Source of the DNA: Chryseobacterium sp. JAH
Lineage (GTDB): Bacteria; Bacteroidota; Bacteroidia; Flavobacteriales; Weeksellaceae
Length of the DNA stretch: 64,000 nucleotides
Direction of reading: 5' to 3'
Assembly: GCF_001507335.1 (NCBI RefSeq)
Contig: NZ_LMAH01000009.1
Location: forward strand, 94,013-158,012
Shown: positions 16,180 to 24,894 of the stretch, piece by piece
Layout: every line of letters starts with the position of its first letter
Position numbering within the stretch: the first letter of the stretch is position 1
Position numbers and translations under genes: made by a program
The notes under the pieces: generated by a model
Told to the model about the DNA's origin: nothing
Seen by the model: the letters and a program-made list of their open reading frames with translations, nothing else
Databases searched by the model: none

Positions 16180-17304
16180 TTAAACCTGAAACAAATCTGA
16201 AGCAATGCCGTCTGCCATAAACCAATGCTTTTCAGGAATTTTAAGGTGATTATTTTCTTTAATTAAAATTCCGTCTGCCATTTTTTGCTGAATTTCTTTA
16301 TGAAACATATCTAATATATCCTCTTTAAATTTATTTTTCAAACTCTCAAGATCAATCCCCCAAGTAGTCCGCAAACCGATCATAATCATTTCATTAAACT
16401 GATCCTTTGGTGAAAGAATTTCTGTTTCTTTGGCCAGAAGATTGGAGTTTAATTTTTTAATGTACTGCTGATTGTTAGCAACATTCCAGCTTCTCGCATC
16501 AAATCCGTTGTAAGAATGTGCAGAAGGCCCGATTCCCAAGTATTCATTATATTTCCAGTAGGCAGAATTATGTCTTGAATGAAAACCTTTTTTAGCAAAA
16601 TTGGAGATTTCATAGTGCTCAAATTCATGATCTTTCAAAAAGTCAATCATATAGTAAAATTCTCTGTTCTGCTCTTCTTCTTTAGGATTGGAAACTTTTC
16701 CATTCGCAATCCACTTTTCTAAAGCCGTTTTTGGCTCGACCGTCAATGCATACGATGAAATATGGGGAACTTCAAGTGCAATAGTTTTATTTAAATTTTG
16801 CTTCCAGATTTCTAAACTTGATGTTGGTGAACCATAAATGAGGTCAATACTTAAGTTTTCAAAGCCAAAATCCTGTGCTCTTTTGATAGAACCTTCAGCA
16901 TCCGAAGCATTATGTGCACGATTCATTAACCTTAAATCTTCGTCGAAGAAACTTTGAGTTCCGATTGACAATCGATTGACATGAGAATTTGTGAGTTGTC
17001 TTAAAAAGTTTTTATCTAAATCATCCGGATTAGCCTCTAATGTAATTTCAATATCAGCGTTAAAACTGAAATATTTTAAAACCTCATCAATTAAAGACTT
17101 AATTTCATTGCCAGAAAGTATCGAAGGTGTACCTCCACCGAAGTAAAGGGACTGCAAATTTTTGTTTTGAAGTTCATCTTTGCGGAGAAAAATTTCTTTT
17201 TTCATCGCAGCAATCATCTCATCTTTAAAATTCAAAGAAGTCGAAAAGTGAAAATTGCAATAGCTACACTTCTGTTTGCAGAAAGGAATGTGAATATAAA
17301 TCAT
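16180..17304 (-). CDS. hemW: Radical SAM heme chaperone HemW
   Basis: About 374 residues from the ATG at 17304 (M-I-Y-I-H-I-P-F-C). The C-x-x-x-C-x-x-C cluster motif is Cys9, Cys13, Cys16, followed by F-G-G-G-T-P-S and E-A-N-P-D-D. The W-K-Y-N-E-Y-L-G-I-G-P-S-A-H-S block and a C-terminal HemN-like domain are present. The N-terminal Cys pattern without extra upstream residues fits HemW rather than the oxidase HemN. HemW inserts heme into respiratory enzymes. The start codon directly follows the T-run of the upstream gene's terminator. Confidence 0.9.
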   Translation of the reverse strand: MIYIHIPFCKQKCSYCNFHFSTSLNFKDEMIAAMKKEIFLRKDELQNKNLQSLYFGGGTPSILSGNEIKSLIDEVLKYFSFNADIEITLEANPDDLDKNFLRQLTNSHVNRLSIGTQSFFDEDLRLMNRAHNASDAEGSIKRAQDFGFENLSIDLIYGSPTSSLEIWKQNLNKTIALEVPHISSYALTVEPKTALEKWIANGKVSNPKEEEQNREFYYMIDFLKDHEFEHYEISNFAKKGFHSRHNSAYWKYNEYLGIGPSAHSYNGFDARSWNVANNQQYIKKLNSNLLAKETEILSPKDQFNEMIMIGLRTTWGIDLESLKNKFKEDILDMFHKEIQQKMADGILIKENNHLKIPEKHWFMADGIASDLFQV

Positions 17305-17310
17305 AAAAAA

Positions 17311-17331
17311 AGCTCTGAAAAATTCAGAGCT
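17311..17331 (-). terminator. Terminator of the porP-like gene, overlapping the hemW leader
   Basis: AGCTCTGAA / TTCAGAGCT, 3-base loop, then a T-run that ends at the hemW ATG. The hemW -7 box lies on its upstream side. Confidence 0.85.
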
Positions 17332-17339
17332 CAAATTTA
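17332..17339 (-). promoter_or_regulatory. -7 box TAAATTTG of hemW
   Basis: 27 bases from the ATG; immediately abuts the terminator stem, so the hemW transcript should start within that hairpin. Confidence 0.5.
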
Positions 17340-17355
17340 TTTAAATTAAATCAGA

Positions 17356-18306
17356 TTAATATCTAAATCCTCTATGATTAATAAAGTTATCAAAGTTGTA
17401 ACCTAAACCAATCATAAAGCTGTTTCCACCATATTCCTGAATGTCAGACATTCCAAGGTTGTAAGTAGCACCCACCATAAATTTGTTGAATCTTACTTTT
17501 ACAATTGGTGAAATACTCAACTGCTGGTTATCAAATCTGTTTTGAACACCTCTGTAGCTTACCCCGAAAGAGAATGCATTGATGTCGTTAGAGAATGTAG
17601 CCATCAAGTTTAAATCCATCATTCTTGTAGAGTTGGTATTTAAATTGATTAAAGCTGAAGGAGTAATGGCAATATTATCTGCAATTTTCCAGTCGTATCC
17701 TAAGTTTAAGAAGAATTTGATTGGTGATGGCTCGTAGTTGTTAACGATAGACTCGTCATTGCTTAAAGCGATATCGTTCACAGAAACACCTCCAAATAAT
17801 CCCTTGTACGTTGCAGCCAAACCAAAGTTTGCATATGCCATAAAGATATTACTTTCGTTTCCTTGCAATAATGGATCGTAACCGTCTTCCGTATTAATTT
17901 TAGAATAATCAAAATTCATATTATAAAAATTAACACTTGTACCAAAAGAAAACTGATCTTTTCTTTCACCCTCACTGCTTAACGGGATGAAGTAAGAAGC
18001 TCCCGCTGTAATACCTCCCGCAGATATAGGACCGTTGCTATCTCTAAAAACGGAAATACCCGCTCCCACTCTATCAAAAATATTCGCGTTGATCCCCACA
18101 GACTGAACGTTTGGAGACTCGCTAAATTTTGAAAATTGTTGTTGATAGTTTAGATTAAGCTGTACATAGTCCGTTTTACCATATTGTGCAGGGTTGAACA
18201 GGAACTCACCATCTAATAGATATTGCTGATAGTATGGTAATGATTCTTGTGCTTTGTACGCATTAGACAAAAGAGCTAAACATACGATAGCATATAGTTT
18301 TCTCAT
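17356..18306 (-). CDS. PorP/SprF-like type IX secretion outer-membrane protein
   Basis: About 316 residues from the ATG at 18306, giving the signal peptide M-R-K-L-Y-A-I-V-C-L-A-L-L-S-N-A-Y-K-A-Q; the -7 box at 18330 excludes the longer frame. The mature start, L-P-Y-Y-Q-Q-Y-L-L-D-G-E-F-L-F-N-P-A, is the family signature (Y-x-x-x-x-x-N-P-A), followed by strand-rich barrel sequence with V-G-A-G-I-S-V-F-R-D and G-L-G-Y-N-F-D near the end. PorP/SprF proteins pair with PorE or large SprB-type adhesins in type IX secretion. No porK, L, M or N genes are adjacent, so it is probably an accessory paralogue. Confidence 0.85.
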   Translation of the reverse strand: MRKLYAIVCLALLSNAYKAQESLPYYQQYLLDGEFLFNPAQYGKTDYVQLNLNYQQQFSKFSESPNVQSVGINANIFDRVGAGISVFRDSNGPISAGGITAGASYFIPLSSEGERKDQFSFGTSVNFYNMNFDYSKINTEDGYDPLLQGNESNIFMAYANFGLAATYKGLFGGVSVNDIALSNDESIVNNYEPSPIKFFLNLGYDWKIADNIAITPSALINLNTNSTRMMDLNLMATFSNDINAFSFGVSYRGVQNRFDNQQLSISPIVKVRFNKFMVGATYNLGMSDIQEYGGNSFMIGLGYNFDNFINHRGFRY

Positions 18307-18329
18307 AACAAATCTTGATTTCAATTCAA

Positions 18330-18337
18330 CAAATATA
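18330..18337 (-). promoter_or_regulatory. -7 box TATATTTG of the porP-like gene
   Basis: 23 bases from the ATG at 18306, within the short gap after rluD. Confidence 0.55.
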
Positions 18338-18357
18338 AAAAAATTCTCAATATATTT

Positions 18358-19422
18358 TTAGTTTTCTAAATAATTTCTCCATTTTTTTACGGCATCCGCC
18401 ATATCTTGAGGCATTGGACTCTCAAAATACAATTCCTTTTTTGTCGTAGGGTGTATAAATCCGAGAGTATGGGCATGAAGAGCATGTCTTGGTAAAATAT
18501 CAAAAACATTTTTTACAAACTGCTTATATTTAGGCAAATTAACTCCACGAAGAGCGATATTCCCTTCATATCTTTCGTCATTAAACAAAGTATGACCAAT
18601 ATGTTTGAAATGCGCTCTAATCTGATGGGTTCTTCCGGTTTCCAGCTTACATTCTACCCAAGTCATGTATTTAAACCTCTCTAAAACTTTATAATGCGTC
18701 ACGGCATGCTTACCAACGCTTCCGTCTACGTAAGTATACATCTGCATTCTGTTCTTGGGATGCCTTCCTATATGACCCGTTATGGTGCCTTCATCTTCTT
18801 TTACATTACCCCAGACAAACGCCCAATACAGTCTTTTGGTTTTTCTTTCGAAAAACTGTTTTGCGAGAAAACTCAAAGCATATTCATTTTTTGCAATAAC
18901 CAAAAGGCCAGAAGTGTCTTTATCGATTCTGTGAACCAATCCTACTCTATCCAAATCTGATTTTTCACCTTTTTTATCAAAATGAAAAGCCAAAGCATTG
19001 ACTAAAGTTCCATCCCAGTTTCCAAATCCAGGATGCACAACCATTCCAGGTTCTTTGTCTACCACAACCAAATCATCATCTTCGTACACAATATTAATTG
19101 GGATATCCTGCGGAATGATCACATTCAGTCTGGGCGGATGAGCAAGGAGCAACGAAATCTGATCTCCCGGTTTTACACGGTAGTTCTGCTTCACAGGATT
19201 TCCGTTAACCACAACATTTCCGGCTCTGCAGGTTTGTGATATTTTATTTCTTGAAGAATTCTGTCGGAAATTTAAAAGAAATTTATCAATTCTTAAAGGT
19301 TCTTGTTTCCCGTCAACTGTAATATTCACATGTTCGTACAAACCTTTATTTTCCTCATCAATATCTACATTGTTGGGATCTAATAATTCTTCGTCTAAAA
19401 AATCTTCGTTTTCTTCTGTCAT
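18358..19422 (-). CDS. rluD: RluD-type 23S rRNA pseudouridine synthase
   Basis: 354 residues. An acidic N-terminus precedes an S4 RNA-binding domain (L-R-I-D-K-F-L-L-N-F-R ... G-N-V-V-V-N-G-N-P-V-K). The catalytic domain carries V-V-D-K-E-P-G-M-V-V-H-P and the active-site loop H-R-I-D-K-D-T-S-G-L (catalytic Asp in D-K-D). E-T-G-R-T-H-Q-I-R-A-H completes the RluA/RluD signature. It makes pseudouridines in the helix 69 region of 23S rRNA in studied members. Preceded by a terminator for the PASTA gene. Confidence 0.93.
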   Translation of the reverse strand: MTEENEDFLDEELLDPNNVDIDEENKGLYEHVNITVDGKQEPLRIDKFLLNFRQNSSRNKISQTCRAGNVVVNGNPVKQNYRVKPGDQISLLLAHPPRLNVIIPQDIPINIVYEDDDLVVVDKEPGMVVHPGFGNWDGTLVNALAFHFDKKGEKSDLDRVGLVHRIDKDTSGLLVIAKNEYALSFLAKQFFERKTKRLYWAFVWGNVKEDEGTITGHIGRHPKNRMQMYTYVDGSVGKHAVTHYKVLERFKYMTWVECKLETGRTHQIRAHFKHIGHTLFNDERYEGNIALRGVNLPKYKQFVKNVFDILPRHALHAHTLGFIHPTTKKELYFESPMPQDMADAVKKWRNYLEN

Positions 19423-19441
19423 TATATTCTTTTTACATAAA

Positions 19442-19469
19442 AGGCCTCAACATTTTAAAGTTGAAGCCT
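19442..19469 (-). terminator. Terminator of the PASTA gene
   Basis: 10-bp stem with one mismatch (AGGCCTCAAC / GTTGAAGCCT), 8-base loop, T-run on the minus strand. Confidence 0.75.
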
Positions 19470-19493
19470 GAATTTTTATAATAAAGTTATTAA

Positions 19494-20522
19494 TTACTCT
19501 ACCACAGCTTTCTTAGCTTTCGGTTTATCTACCGACGTTGCTGTTGACTTGCCTGAATTTTCTCCTGTTTTAGGCTTTGATTCAGCAGGCTTTGCTGTTG
19601 ATGACACGTTCACTTTCTGAGCTACAGGCTTTTGAGTAACAGGAGGTGGCGGCGTTTCATGTACAGGGGCATCCTGAAAATTAGGAACCTCCTCATATCT
19701 GATCGGAGGCAATGTAGTATCGACCTTCATTCTGTACATAGAATTAAGCTGATCTATCTTGTCTCTAAGCTCTGCTGGAGTTTTCTTACTTGCCCAGAGA
19801 TCTATCTGCATTCCTTGATCTCGTGCATCTCCTGCAGCAGGATCCTGATAATAAACGATATCCGATTCGTCTTTGCCACCATCTTCATGATCTACGATTC
19901 CTACTTCAAAAAGATTTCTGGCAATATAAGCTCTTGCTTCTTTAACGGTTAACCCTACAACATTAGGGATCGATATATTTCTCATCGGCCCGGAACCTAC
20001 TACAACGTCAACCACAGAGAATCTTGGAATTTTCGTTCCCGGTTTCAAAGAATTTCCTTTGAACAAAACTCTGAGAACCGCATCTTTCTGAATACTCGGT
20101 TCAAAAATAGTATCACCCACTTTCAGACCTACCTGATCCAATCGCTGGAATGCAAGACCAGAATATTTATTAATAACATCAGGTACCGCAACAGGAGCCC
20201 AGCTTCTTGGATTTACTTTCAAAGTAATTGCTCTTCCATCCTTTACACGCGATCCCGGCGCAGGATAAACCTGAAGCACCTGAAAAGGTCTGTATTTTGG
20301 ATTATAGGTAGCGCTGTCTACTTCATAATCAAGACCTGTGTCTTCTAAGATTTTGACAGCATCATGTACAGATTTATTAACAACATTAGGAACGGGAATC
20401 TCCTGACCGTGGTTTGTATGATACTCCAGCCAACGAAATGTAAGCCATACCAATCCCACGAAAATAGCGATCGCTACTAATAAATTAACTAAAACTTTCC
20501 AATTGAAAAGTGATTTAAGCAT
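19494..20522 (-). CDS. Membrane-anchored triple-PASTA-domain protein
   Basis: About 342 residues from the ATG at 20522 (M-L-K-S-L-F-N-W-K). The longer frame up to 20648 is excluded by the -7 box at 20549. One transmembrane helix (about 10-30) is followed by three PASTA repeats, each opening like I-P-V-P-N-V-V, V-P-D-V-I or I-P-N-V-V-G-L and ending in a V-Y-P-A-P-G-S or Y-Q-D-P-A-A-G turn. The C-terminal 90 residues are Pro/Lys/Ser-rich and disordered. There is no kinase domain; PASTA modules bind peptidoglycan. Divergent neighbour ddl suggests a shared cell-wall theme. Confidence 0.85.
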   Translation of the reverse strand: MLKSLFNWKVLVNLLVAIAIFVGLVWLTFRWLEYHTNHGQEIPVPNVVNKSVHDAVKILEDTGLDYEVDSATYNPKYRPFQVLQVYPAPGSRVKDGRAITLKVNPRSWAPVAVPDVINKYSGLAFQRLDQVGLKVGDTIFEPSIQKDAVLRVLFKGNSLKPGTKIPRFSVVDVVVGSGPMRNISIPNVVGLTVKEARAYIARNLFEVGIVDHEDGGKDESDIVYYQDPAAGDARDQGMQIDLWASKKTPAELRDKIDQLNSMYRMKVDTTLPPIRYEEVPNFQDAPVHETPPPPVTQKPVAQKVNVSSTAKPAESKPKTGENSGKSTATSVDKPKAKKAVVE

Positions 20523-20548
20523 ACTTAAAAATACTTGAATTATAACGG

Positions 20549-20556
20549 CAAATATA
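20549..20556 (-). promoter_or_regulatory. -7 box TATATTTG of the PASTA gene
   Basis: 26 bases from the ATG at 20522; decides that start. Confidence 0.55.
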
Positions 20557-20648
20557 GCTAATAATTTTTGATTGCACTTTTTATTTAACAGAATTAGCAT
20601 TTGGCTCCAAATTTTCAAAAATTCAATTCGTGCATGATATAATTTCAT

Positions 20649-20656
20649 TAAATTTG
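20649..20656 (+). promoter_or_regulatory. -7 box TAAATTTG of ddl
   Basis: 21 bases before the ATG at 20678, divergent to the PASTA promoter. Confidence 0.6.
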
Positions 20657-20677
20657 CCTTAAATGATATAAACGGAT

Positions 20678-21667
20678 ATGAGCAAAAAACACGTTGCCGT
20701 AGTGATGGGAGGCTATTCTGACGAATATAAAGTTTCCCTAAAAAGTGGACAGTTGATCTATGATTCTCTAGACAGAGATCAGTATAATGTATATAAGGTA
20801 GTCATTCTGAAAAATGAATGGTATTTTCTAGATGAAAATGAAAACAAACTGCCCATTAATAAAGGTGATTTTTCAGTTACATTAAATGCAGATGAGACTT
20901 TAAAATTTGACGTTTGCTTCAACATCATCCACGGAACTCCAGGTGAAAACGGAATTTTACAAGCTTATTGGGACGCAATAGAACAGACCTATACAGGCTG
21001 TGATTTTTACCAAAGCGCATTGACATTCAATAAAAAAGATACTTTAGCCGTTTTATCAAAATATGGAATCCCCTCTGCTAAAAGTGTTTATCTCAGAAAA
21101 GGACAGGATATCAATGTTGATGAAATCATTCAAAACCTTGGTCTTCCGGTTTTCGTGAAACCCAATCAGTCTGGCTCATCTCTTGGAATTTCTAAAGTAA
21201 AAGATCAGTCTGAACTGATTGCTGCAACAGAAATTGCCTTTAAAGAAGATGATGAAATTTTAATTGAAAGTTTCCTTGACGGAATGGAAGTTTCTGTTGG
21301 TGTTATTGATTTTAAAGGAGAAACCATCGTTTTGGGAATTACTGAAATTGTGCCTCAAAATGAATTCTTCGATTATGAAGCGAAATACGAAGGTGCTTCA
21401 GAAGAAATTACTCCAGCAAGAATCGATGGTGAAACCACAAAAAGAGTGGAAGAAATCGCCAAGAGAGCCTATGATTCTTTGGGAATGAGCGGATTTTCAA
21501 GAAGTGAATTTATTTTAATGGATGGAATTCCGTATATGTTGGAAATGAATACCAACCCAGGATTTTCTCCGGCAAGCATTCTTCCGCAACAGGCAAAAAT
21601 CTATGGAATTTCTATTAAAGATCTTTGCGGAAATGAAGTGGAGAAAGCTTTACAAAAAAAACAATAG
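20678..21667 (+). CDS. ddl: D-alanine--D-alanine ligase
   Basis: 329 residues. The opening V-A-V-V-M-G-G-Y-S-D-E-Y-K-V-S is the Ddl N-terminal motif (with Y in place of the usual S-x-E-R/H). H-G-T-P-G-E-N-G, the ATP-grasp strand V-F-V-K-P-N-Q-S-G-S-S-L-G-I, E-S-F-L-D-G-M-E-V-S-V-G and the metal-binding E-M-N-T-N-P-G-F are all present. It makes the D-Ala-D-Ala dipeptide for peptidoglycan. Followed 95 bases later by coaD. Confidence 0.95.
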   Translation: MSKKHVAVVMGGYSDEYKVSLKSGQLIYDSLDRDQYNVYKVVILKNEWYFLDENENKLPINKGDFSVTLNADETLKFDVCFNIIHGTPGENGILQAYWDAIEQTYTGCDFYQSALTFNKKDTLAVLSKYGIPSAKSVYLRKGQDINVDEIIQNLGLPVFVKPNQSGSSLGISKVKDQSELIAATEIAFKEDDEILIESFLDGMEVSVGVIDFKGETIVLGITEIVPQNEFFDYEAKYEGASEEITPARIDGETTKRVEEIAKRAYDSLGMSGFSRSEFILMDGIPYMLEMNTNPGFSPASILPQQAKIYGISIKDLCGNEVEKALQKKQ

Positions 21668-21762
21668 AGGCTGAAAGACGAATACTGTAAGATTGAAGTT
21701 ATCCTTTGTGATAATTTTCTTTCTGCTAATCACTCAATCTCATAACTTATAATTAATTACGC

Positions 21763-22227
21763 ATGAAAATTGCTGTTTTTCCGGGGTCTTTTGATCCGAT
21801 CACATTAGGACATTACGATATTATTGAGAGAGCGGCGGCACTTTTCGACAAAGTGATTATTGCCATCGGACAAAATTCTCAGAAGAAATACATGTTTCCG
21901 CTAGAAAAAAGAATGGAATTCATACAAAATTCAGTCGCTGAATTTCCCAATGTTGAAGTAGATCATTTTGAAGGTCTAACTGTTGATTACTGCTTCGAAA
22001 AAAATGCTCAGTTCATTTTAAGAGGTCTGAGAAATCCTGCTGATTTCGAATTTGAAAAAGCAATTGCCCATACCAATCGTACTTTAGCCCACAAAAAACT
22101 GGAAACTGTTTTCTTATTGACCTCATCAGGAAAATCATTCATCAGCAGCAGCATCGTGAGAGAGATCATCAACCACGGCGGTGAATATGAATTATTGGTT
22201 CCGGACGCAGTGAGAGTTGAAAAATAA
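21763..22227 (+). CDS. coaD: Phosphopantetheine adenylyltransferase
   Basis: 154 residues, normal for CoaD. Motifs: A-V-F-P-G-S-F-D-P-I-T-L-G-H (T/HxGH nucleotidyl transfer), L-R-G-L-R-N-P-A-D-F-E-F-E, and the I-S-S-S-I-V-R-E-I (ISSTxxR-like) loop. It joins 4'-phosphopantetheine and ATP to give dephospho-CoA. A putative channel gene follows after 76 bases; no terminator lies between them. Confidence 0.96.
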   Translation: MKIAVFPGSFDPITLGHYDIIERAAALFDKVIIAIGQNSQKKYMFPLEKRMEFIQNSVAEFPNVEVDHFEGLTVDYCFEKNAQFILRGLRNPADFEFEKAIAHTNRTLAHKKLETVFLLTSSGKSFISSSIVREIINHGGEYELLVPDAVRVEK

Positions 22228-22303
22228 TACTTAAATGATATGTTAATAATTGATTAAACCGCAAAATTATCAGTTATTATTCATCAATCATTACCCATAT
22301 CTT

Positions 22304-22936
22304 ATGCACGAACAGCTCAATTTTGCCATAGAAATTCTCGGGACGATCTCATTTTCGATGTCGGGAAGTTTTGCTGCCATGCAGAAAAGACTTGATCCGT
22401 TTGGCGTTTTGATTATTGCCTTCGTTACATCAGTTGGTGGCGGAACGGTAAGAGATTTACTTTTAGACATTCCTGTTTTCTGGATGCATGATCTTTTGAT
22501 GTGCGGTTTAATTCTGGCGACGAGTATTTTCTCTATGATCTTTAAATCGATTGAGAAAAACTTCAAGGTTACTTTATTTATTTTTGACAGCTTCGGATTG
22601 GGGTTATTTACGATTATAGGTGTACAAAAAGGATTAAACCTGGATATTCATCCTTTAATCTGCATCGGATTAGGAACAATCACCGGATGTTTTGGTGGAA
22701 TTATCCGGGATATTTTACTCAACAGGATTCCTTTGATTTTCAGAAAAGAAATTTACGCAAGTGCCTGTATTATTGGCGGTTCAACATTTTTAATATTAAC
22801 CCATTTCACTTCGCTTTCTTATACTTTTATTCAGGTTTTCACTATTTTAATGATTGTAAGTGTGAGAACATTAGCGGTAAAATACCATTGGCAAATTCCC
22901 AAATTTTATGGGTATGAGAGTAATTCTGAAATGTAG
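22304..22936 (+). CDS. TRIC/UPF0126 (YicG-type) membrane protein
   Basis: About 210 residues from the ATG at 22304 (M-H-E-Q-L-N-F-A-I-E-I-L-G-T); the longer frame begins at a TTG. Seven predicted helices in two similar halves, each with the glycine motif V-G-G-G-T-V-R-D-L-L-L and F-G-G-I-I-R-D-I-L-L, the signature of bacterial TRIC-like/UPF0126 channels. Bacterial homologues conduct monovalent cations, or glycine in one proposal. Ends at a strong terminator. Confidence 0.88.
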   Translation: MHEQLNFAIEILGTISFSMSGSFAAMQKRLDPFGVLIIAFVTSVGGGTVRDLLLDIPVFWMHDLLMCGLILATSIFSMIFKSIEKNFKVTLFIFDSFGLGLFTIIGVQKGLNLDIHPLICIGLGTITGCFGGIIRDILLNRIPLIFRKEIYASACIIGGSTFLILTHFTSLSYTFIQVFTILMIVSVRTLAVKYHWQIPKFYGYESNSEM

Positions 22937-22954
22937 ATTGAGTTACAAAACATA

Positions 22955-22985
22955 AAAAATGCACCAAATGATTTGGTGCATTTTT
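22955..22985. terminator. Bidirectional terminator after the TRIC gene
   Basis: 14-bp perfect stem AAAAATGCACCAAA / TTTGGTGCATTTTT with a 3-base loop, between convergent genes. Confidence 0.9.
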
Positions 22986-23009
22986 ATTTTATTTAAAAGA
23001 ATAATTTTA

Positions 23010-23576
23010 TTAAAACTTCCCTCTGTTTCTCATGTGAGGATTGTGAATATGCTTCTGCATGGTTGGCATTTTCAACTGATCTTTCATCATTTTGATTTGA
23101 TCGGTCATCATTCCTGCTGTGTCAAGTGCTTTAGCTTCATCCAGAAGTCTTTGTCCTTCCTGTCTTCTTCCTTTAGAAATTGCACCTGCAGCTAAATTCA
23201 ATGTAGCCATTGCTCTATCGTGCTTCATATTCAGACCATATTCCAATGCTTTTTTCATCAAAGGCTCAACTTTCGTTGGATGATCTTGAGCCAAAACCAA
23301 ACCTTGTAAGTAATGGTAATAACCGTATTGGGTTTTATGAAGTTCTGTTTTATAATCTTTAATATTATTTAAAAACTTTGACGCTTTTACCATATCCTGT
23401 TTTCTCAATTGCCAGAATGCCAAAAGGATATTTTCATTTTTAAAGAAAAGAAAAATGGGCAAAGCAGCCAAAAGGAAGACAACAACTCCCCAACCTTTTT
23501 CCCTTGTGTAAATCATCATATATAAGCCTCCAAGAATCAGGATTGCCGCTACTGCGATTTTTATGTATTTGTTCAT
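23010..23576 (-). CDS. Membrane-anchored TPR-like protein, unknown
   Basis: 188 residues. Two closely spaced transmembrane segments at the N-terminus (about 6-22 and 28-45), then a helical region in which A-F-W-Q-L-R-K-Q-D-M-V-K-A, Y-Y-H-Y-L-Q-G-L-V and M-A-T-L-N-L-A-A-G-A-I-S-K-G-R fit TPR-type helix pairs facing the cytoplasm or periplasm. The C-terminus is rich in Met, His and Asn. No precise family recognised. Lies between the TRIC terminator and folA. Confidence 0.65.
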   Translation of the reverse strand: MNKYIKIAVAAILILGGLYMMIYTREKGWGVVVFLLAALPIFLFFKNENILLAFWQLRKQDMVKASKFLNNIKDYKTELHKTQYGYYHYLQGLVLAQDHPTKVEPLMKKALEYGLNMKHDRAMATLNLAAGAISKGRRQEGQRLLDEAKALDTAGMMTDQIKMMKDQLKMPTMQKHIHNPHMRNRGKF

Positions 23577-23594
23577 TATTAAAATTTAGAAGTG

Positions 23595-23602
23595 CAAAGG
23601 TA
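23595..23602 (-). promoter_or_regulatory. -7 box TACCTTTG of the TPR-like gene
   Basis: 18 bases from the ATG at 23576. Confidence 0.5.
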
Positions 23603-23662
23603 ATAATTTTGATTGATAATTTACCGTATATGGTTGTTTGTAAAATGATCAACCATCAACAT

Positions 23663-24154
23663 TTAATGTTCAATTTTCTCATAAGTCTGAAATGAGAAAT
23701 CGTATTGATTTTTCTCATCTTTTTCATGGAAAATTTCTTCAGATAACTTCCAGATTTTCGGATCAATTTTAGGAAAAAAAGTATCGGCTTTTAGTTCAGC
23801 CTTCACTAAAGTAACTTCCAATCTGTCAGCAATTTCCATCGTCTGTTCGTATACATTTCCACCGCCGATGATGAAAACATTTTCGTTAATTTTCTTGGCA
23901 AATTTTACAGCTTCTTTGATACTTCCCACAATTAAAATCCCTTCTTCAAACCAGTTTTTCTTTCTGGAAATGACAATATTGGTGCGGTTTGGGAGCGCTT
24001 TCCCTATGCTCTCATAGGTTTTTCTCCCCATAATAATCGGATGTCCCGATGTAAGGTCTTTAAAATGTTTTAAATCTTTTGGAAGATGCCAAAGCAATTG
24101 GTTATCAGCACCAATTTCGTTTTTCTCTCCCATCGCAACCAGGATTGTTGTCAT
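23663..24154 (-). CDS. folA: Dihydrofolate reductase
   Basis: 163 residues. It opens T-T-I-L-V-A-M-G-E-K-N-E-I-G, followed by L-L-W-H-L-P-K-D-L-K-H-F-K (the catalytic acidic residue is the Asp of P-K-D), G-R-K-T-Y-E-S-I-G and V-F-I-I-G-G-G-N-V-Y, the NADPH-binding motifs. It reduces dihydrofolate to tetrahydrofolate. Own promoter; the next gene downstream also has its own box, so it is probably monocistronic. Confidence 0.96.
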   Translation of the reverse strand: MTTILVAMGEKNEIGADNQLLWHLPKDLKHFKDLTSGHPIIMGRKTYESIGKALPNRTNIVISRKKNWFEEGILIVGSIKEAVKFAKKINENVFIIGGGNVYEQTMEIADRLEVTLVKAELKADTFFPKIDPKIWKLSEEIFHEKDEKNQYDFSFQTYEKIEH

Positions 24155-24169
24155 TCAATTAATTTTCTG

Positions 24170-24177
24170 CAAAATTA
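24170..24177 (-). promoter_or_regulatory. -7 box TAATTTTG of folA
   Basis: 15 bases from the ATG. Confidence 0.55.
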
Positions 24178-24189
24178 GCACATAATTTG

Positions 24190-24197
24190 TATATTTG
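24190..24197 (+). promoter_or_regulatory. -7 box TATATTTG of the lemA operon
   Basis: 88 bases before the lemA ATG, so this operon would have one of the longer leaders of the window. It is back to back with the folA box. Confidence 0.45.
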
Positions 24198-24285
24198 GGT
24201 AGCACAAGAAAATTTAAAAGAATTATAATCATCAAATCTTTTTTAGACCTTCAACAATTAACTATTAAATAAATAAAAATCACAT

Positions 24286-24894
24286 ATGAAAAACAAAGGT
24301 TGCCTGAGCGCCGGAACCATCGGCATTGCTCTTTTAATTATCGTTGCCGTATTATTTTTCTGGGGGAAAAGCGGATACAACAAATTCGTCACCAAAGAAC
24401 AGAATGTCAATACAAAATGGTCTAACGTGGAAACAGTTTATCAAAAACGAGCCAACCTCATTCCAAATTTAGAAAGAACGGTAAAATCTTATTCTAAATT
24501 TGAGCAGGAAACTTTAACCAAAGTTGTGGAAGCACGTTCAAAAGCTACATCTATCAATATCGATCCTACCAATATGACCGAAGCTGATTTGGCAAAATTC
24601 CAGGCAGCACAGGGAGAATTATCCGGAGCTTTAGGTCGATTGATGATGGTTGTTGAAAAATATCCTGATTTGAAGGCAGACCAGCAGTACATTAATTTCC
24701 AGAGAGAATATACTGCGATCGAAAACAGCATTAGAACAGAGACTGTATATTATAACGGAGCCGCTCAGGATTACAATACTTCAATCAAGACTTTCCCGAA
24801 TAATATCCTGGCGAACTTCACCAACTTTAAAGAAAAACCATACTTTAAAGCAGCTGCAGGAGCTGAAAAAGCACCGGACGTTTTCACAGAATAA
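24286..24894 (+). CDS. lemA: LemA family protein
   Basis: 202 residues. A single N-terminal transmembrane helix (G-T-I-G-I-A-L-L-I-I-V-A-V-L-F-F-W) is followed by the long helical LemA domain with V-N-T-K-W-S-N-V-E-T-V-Y-Q-K-R-A-N-L-I-P-N-L and E-N-S-I-R-T-E-T-V-Y-Y-N. LemA proteins are outward-facing and linked to envelope functions but lack a defined activity. The stop overlaps the next ATG (TAATG), beginning the common lemA-TPM-TPM arrangement. Confidence 0.92.
   Translation: MKNKGCLSAGTIGIALLIIVAVLFFWGKSGYNKFVTKEQNVNTKWSNVETVYQKRANLIPNLERTVKSYSKFEQETLTKVVEARSKATSINIDPTNMTEADLAKFQAAQGELSGALGRLMMVVEKYPDLKADQQYINFQREYTAIENSIRTETVYYNGAAQDYNTSIKTFPNNILANFTNFKEKPYFKAAAGAEKAPDVFTE

Noticed and set aside
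16180..17304. HemN (oxygen-independent coproporphyrinogen oxidase)
   Set aside because: The C-x-x-x-C-x-x-C motif sits at residue 9 without the longer N-terminus of HemN; HemW fits better.
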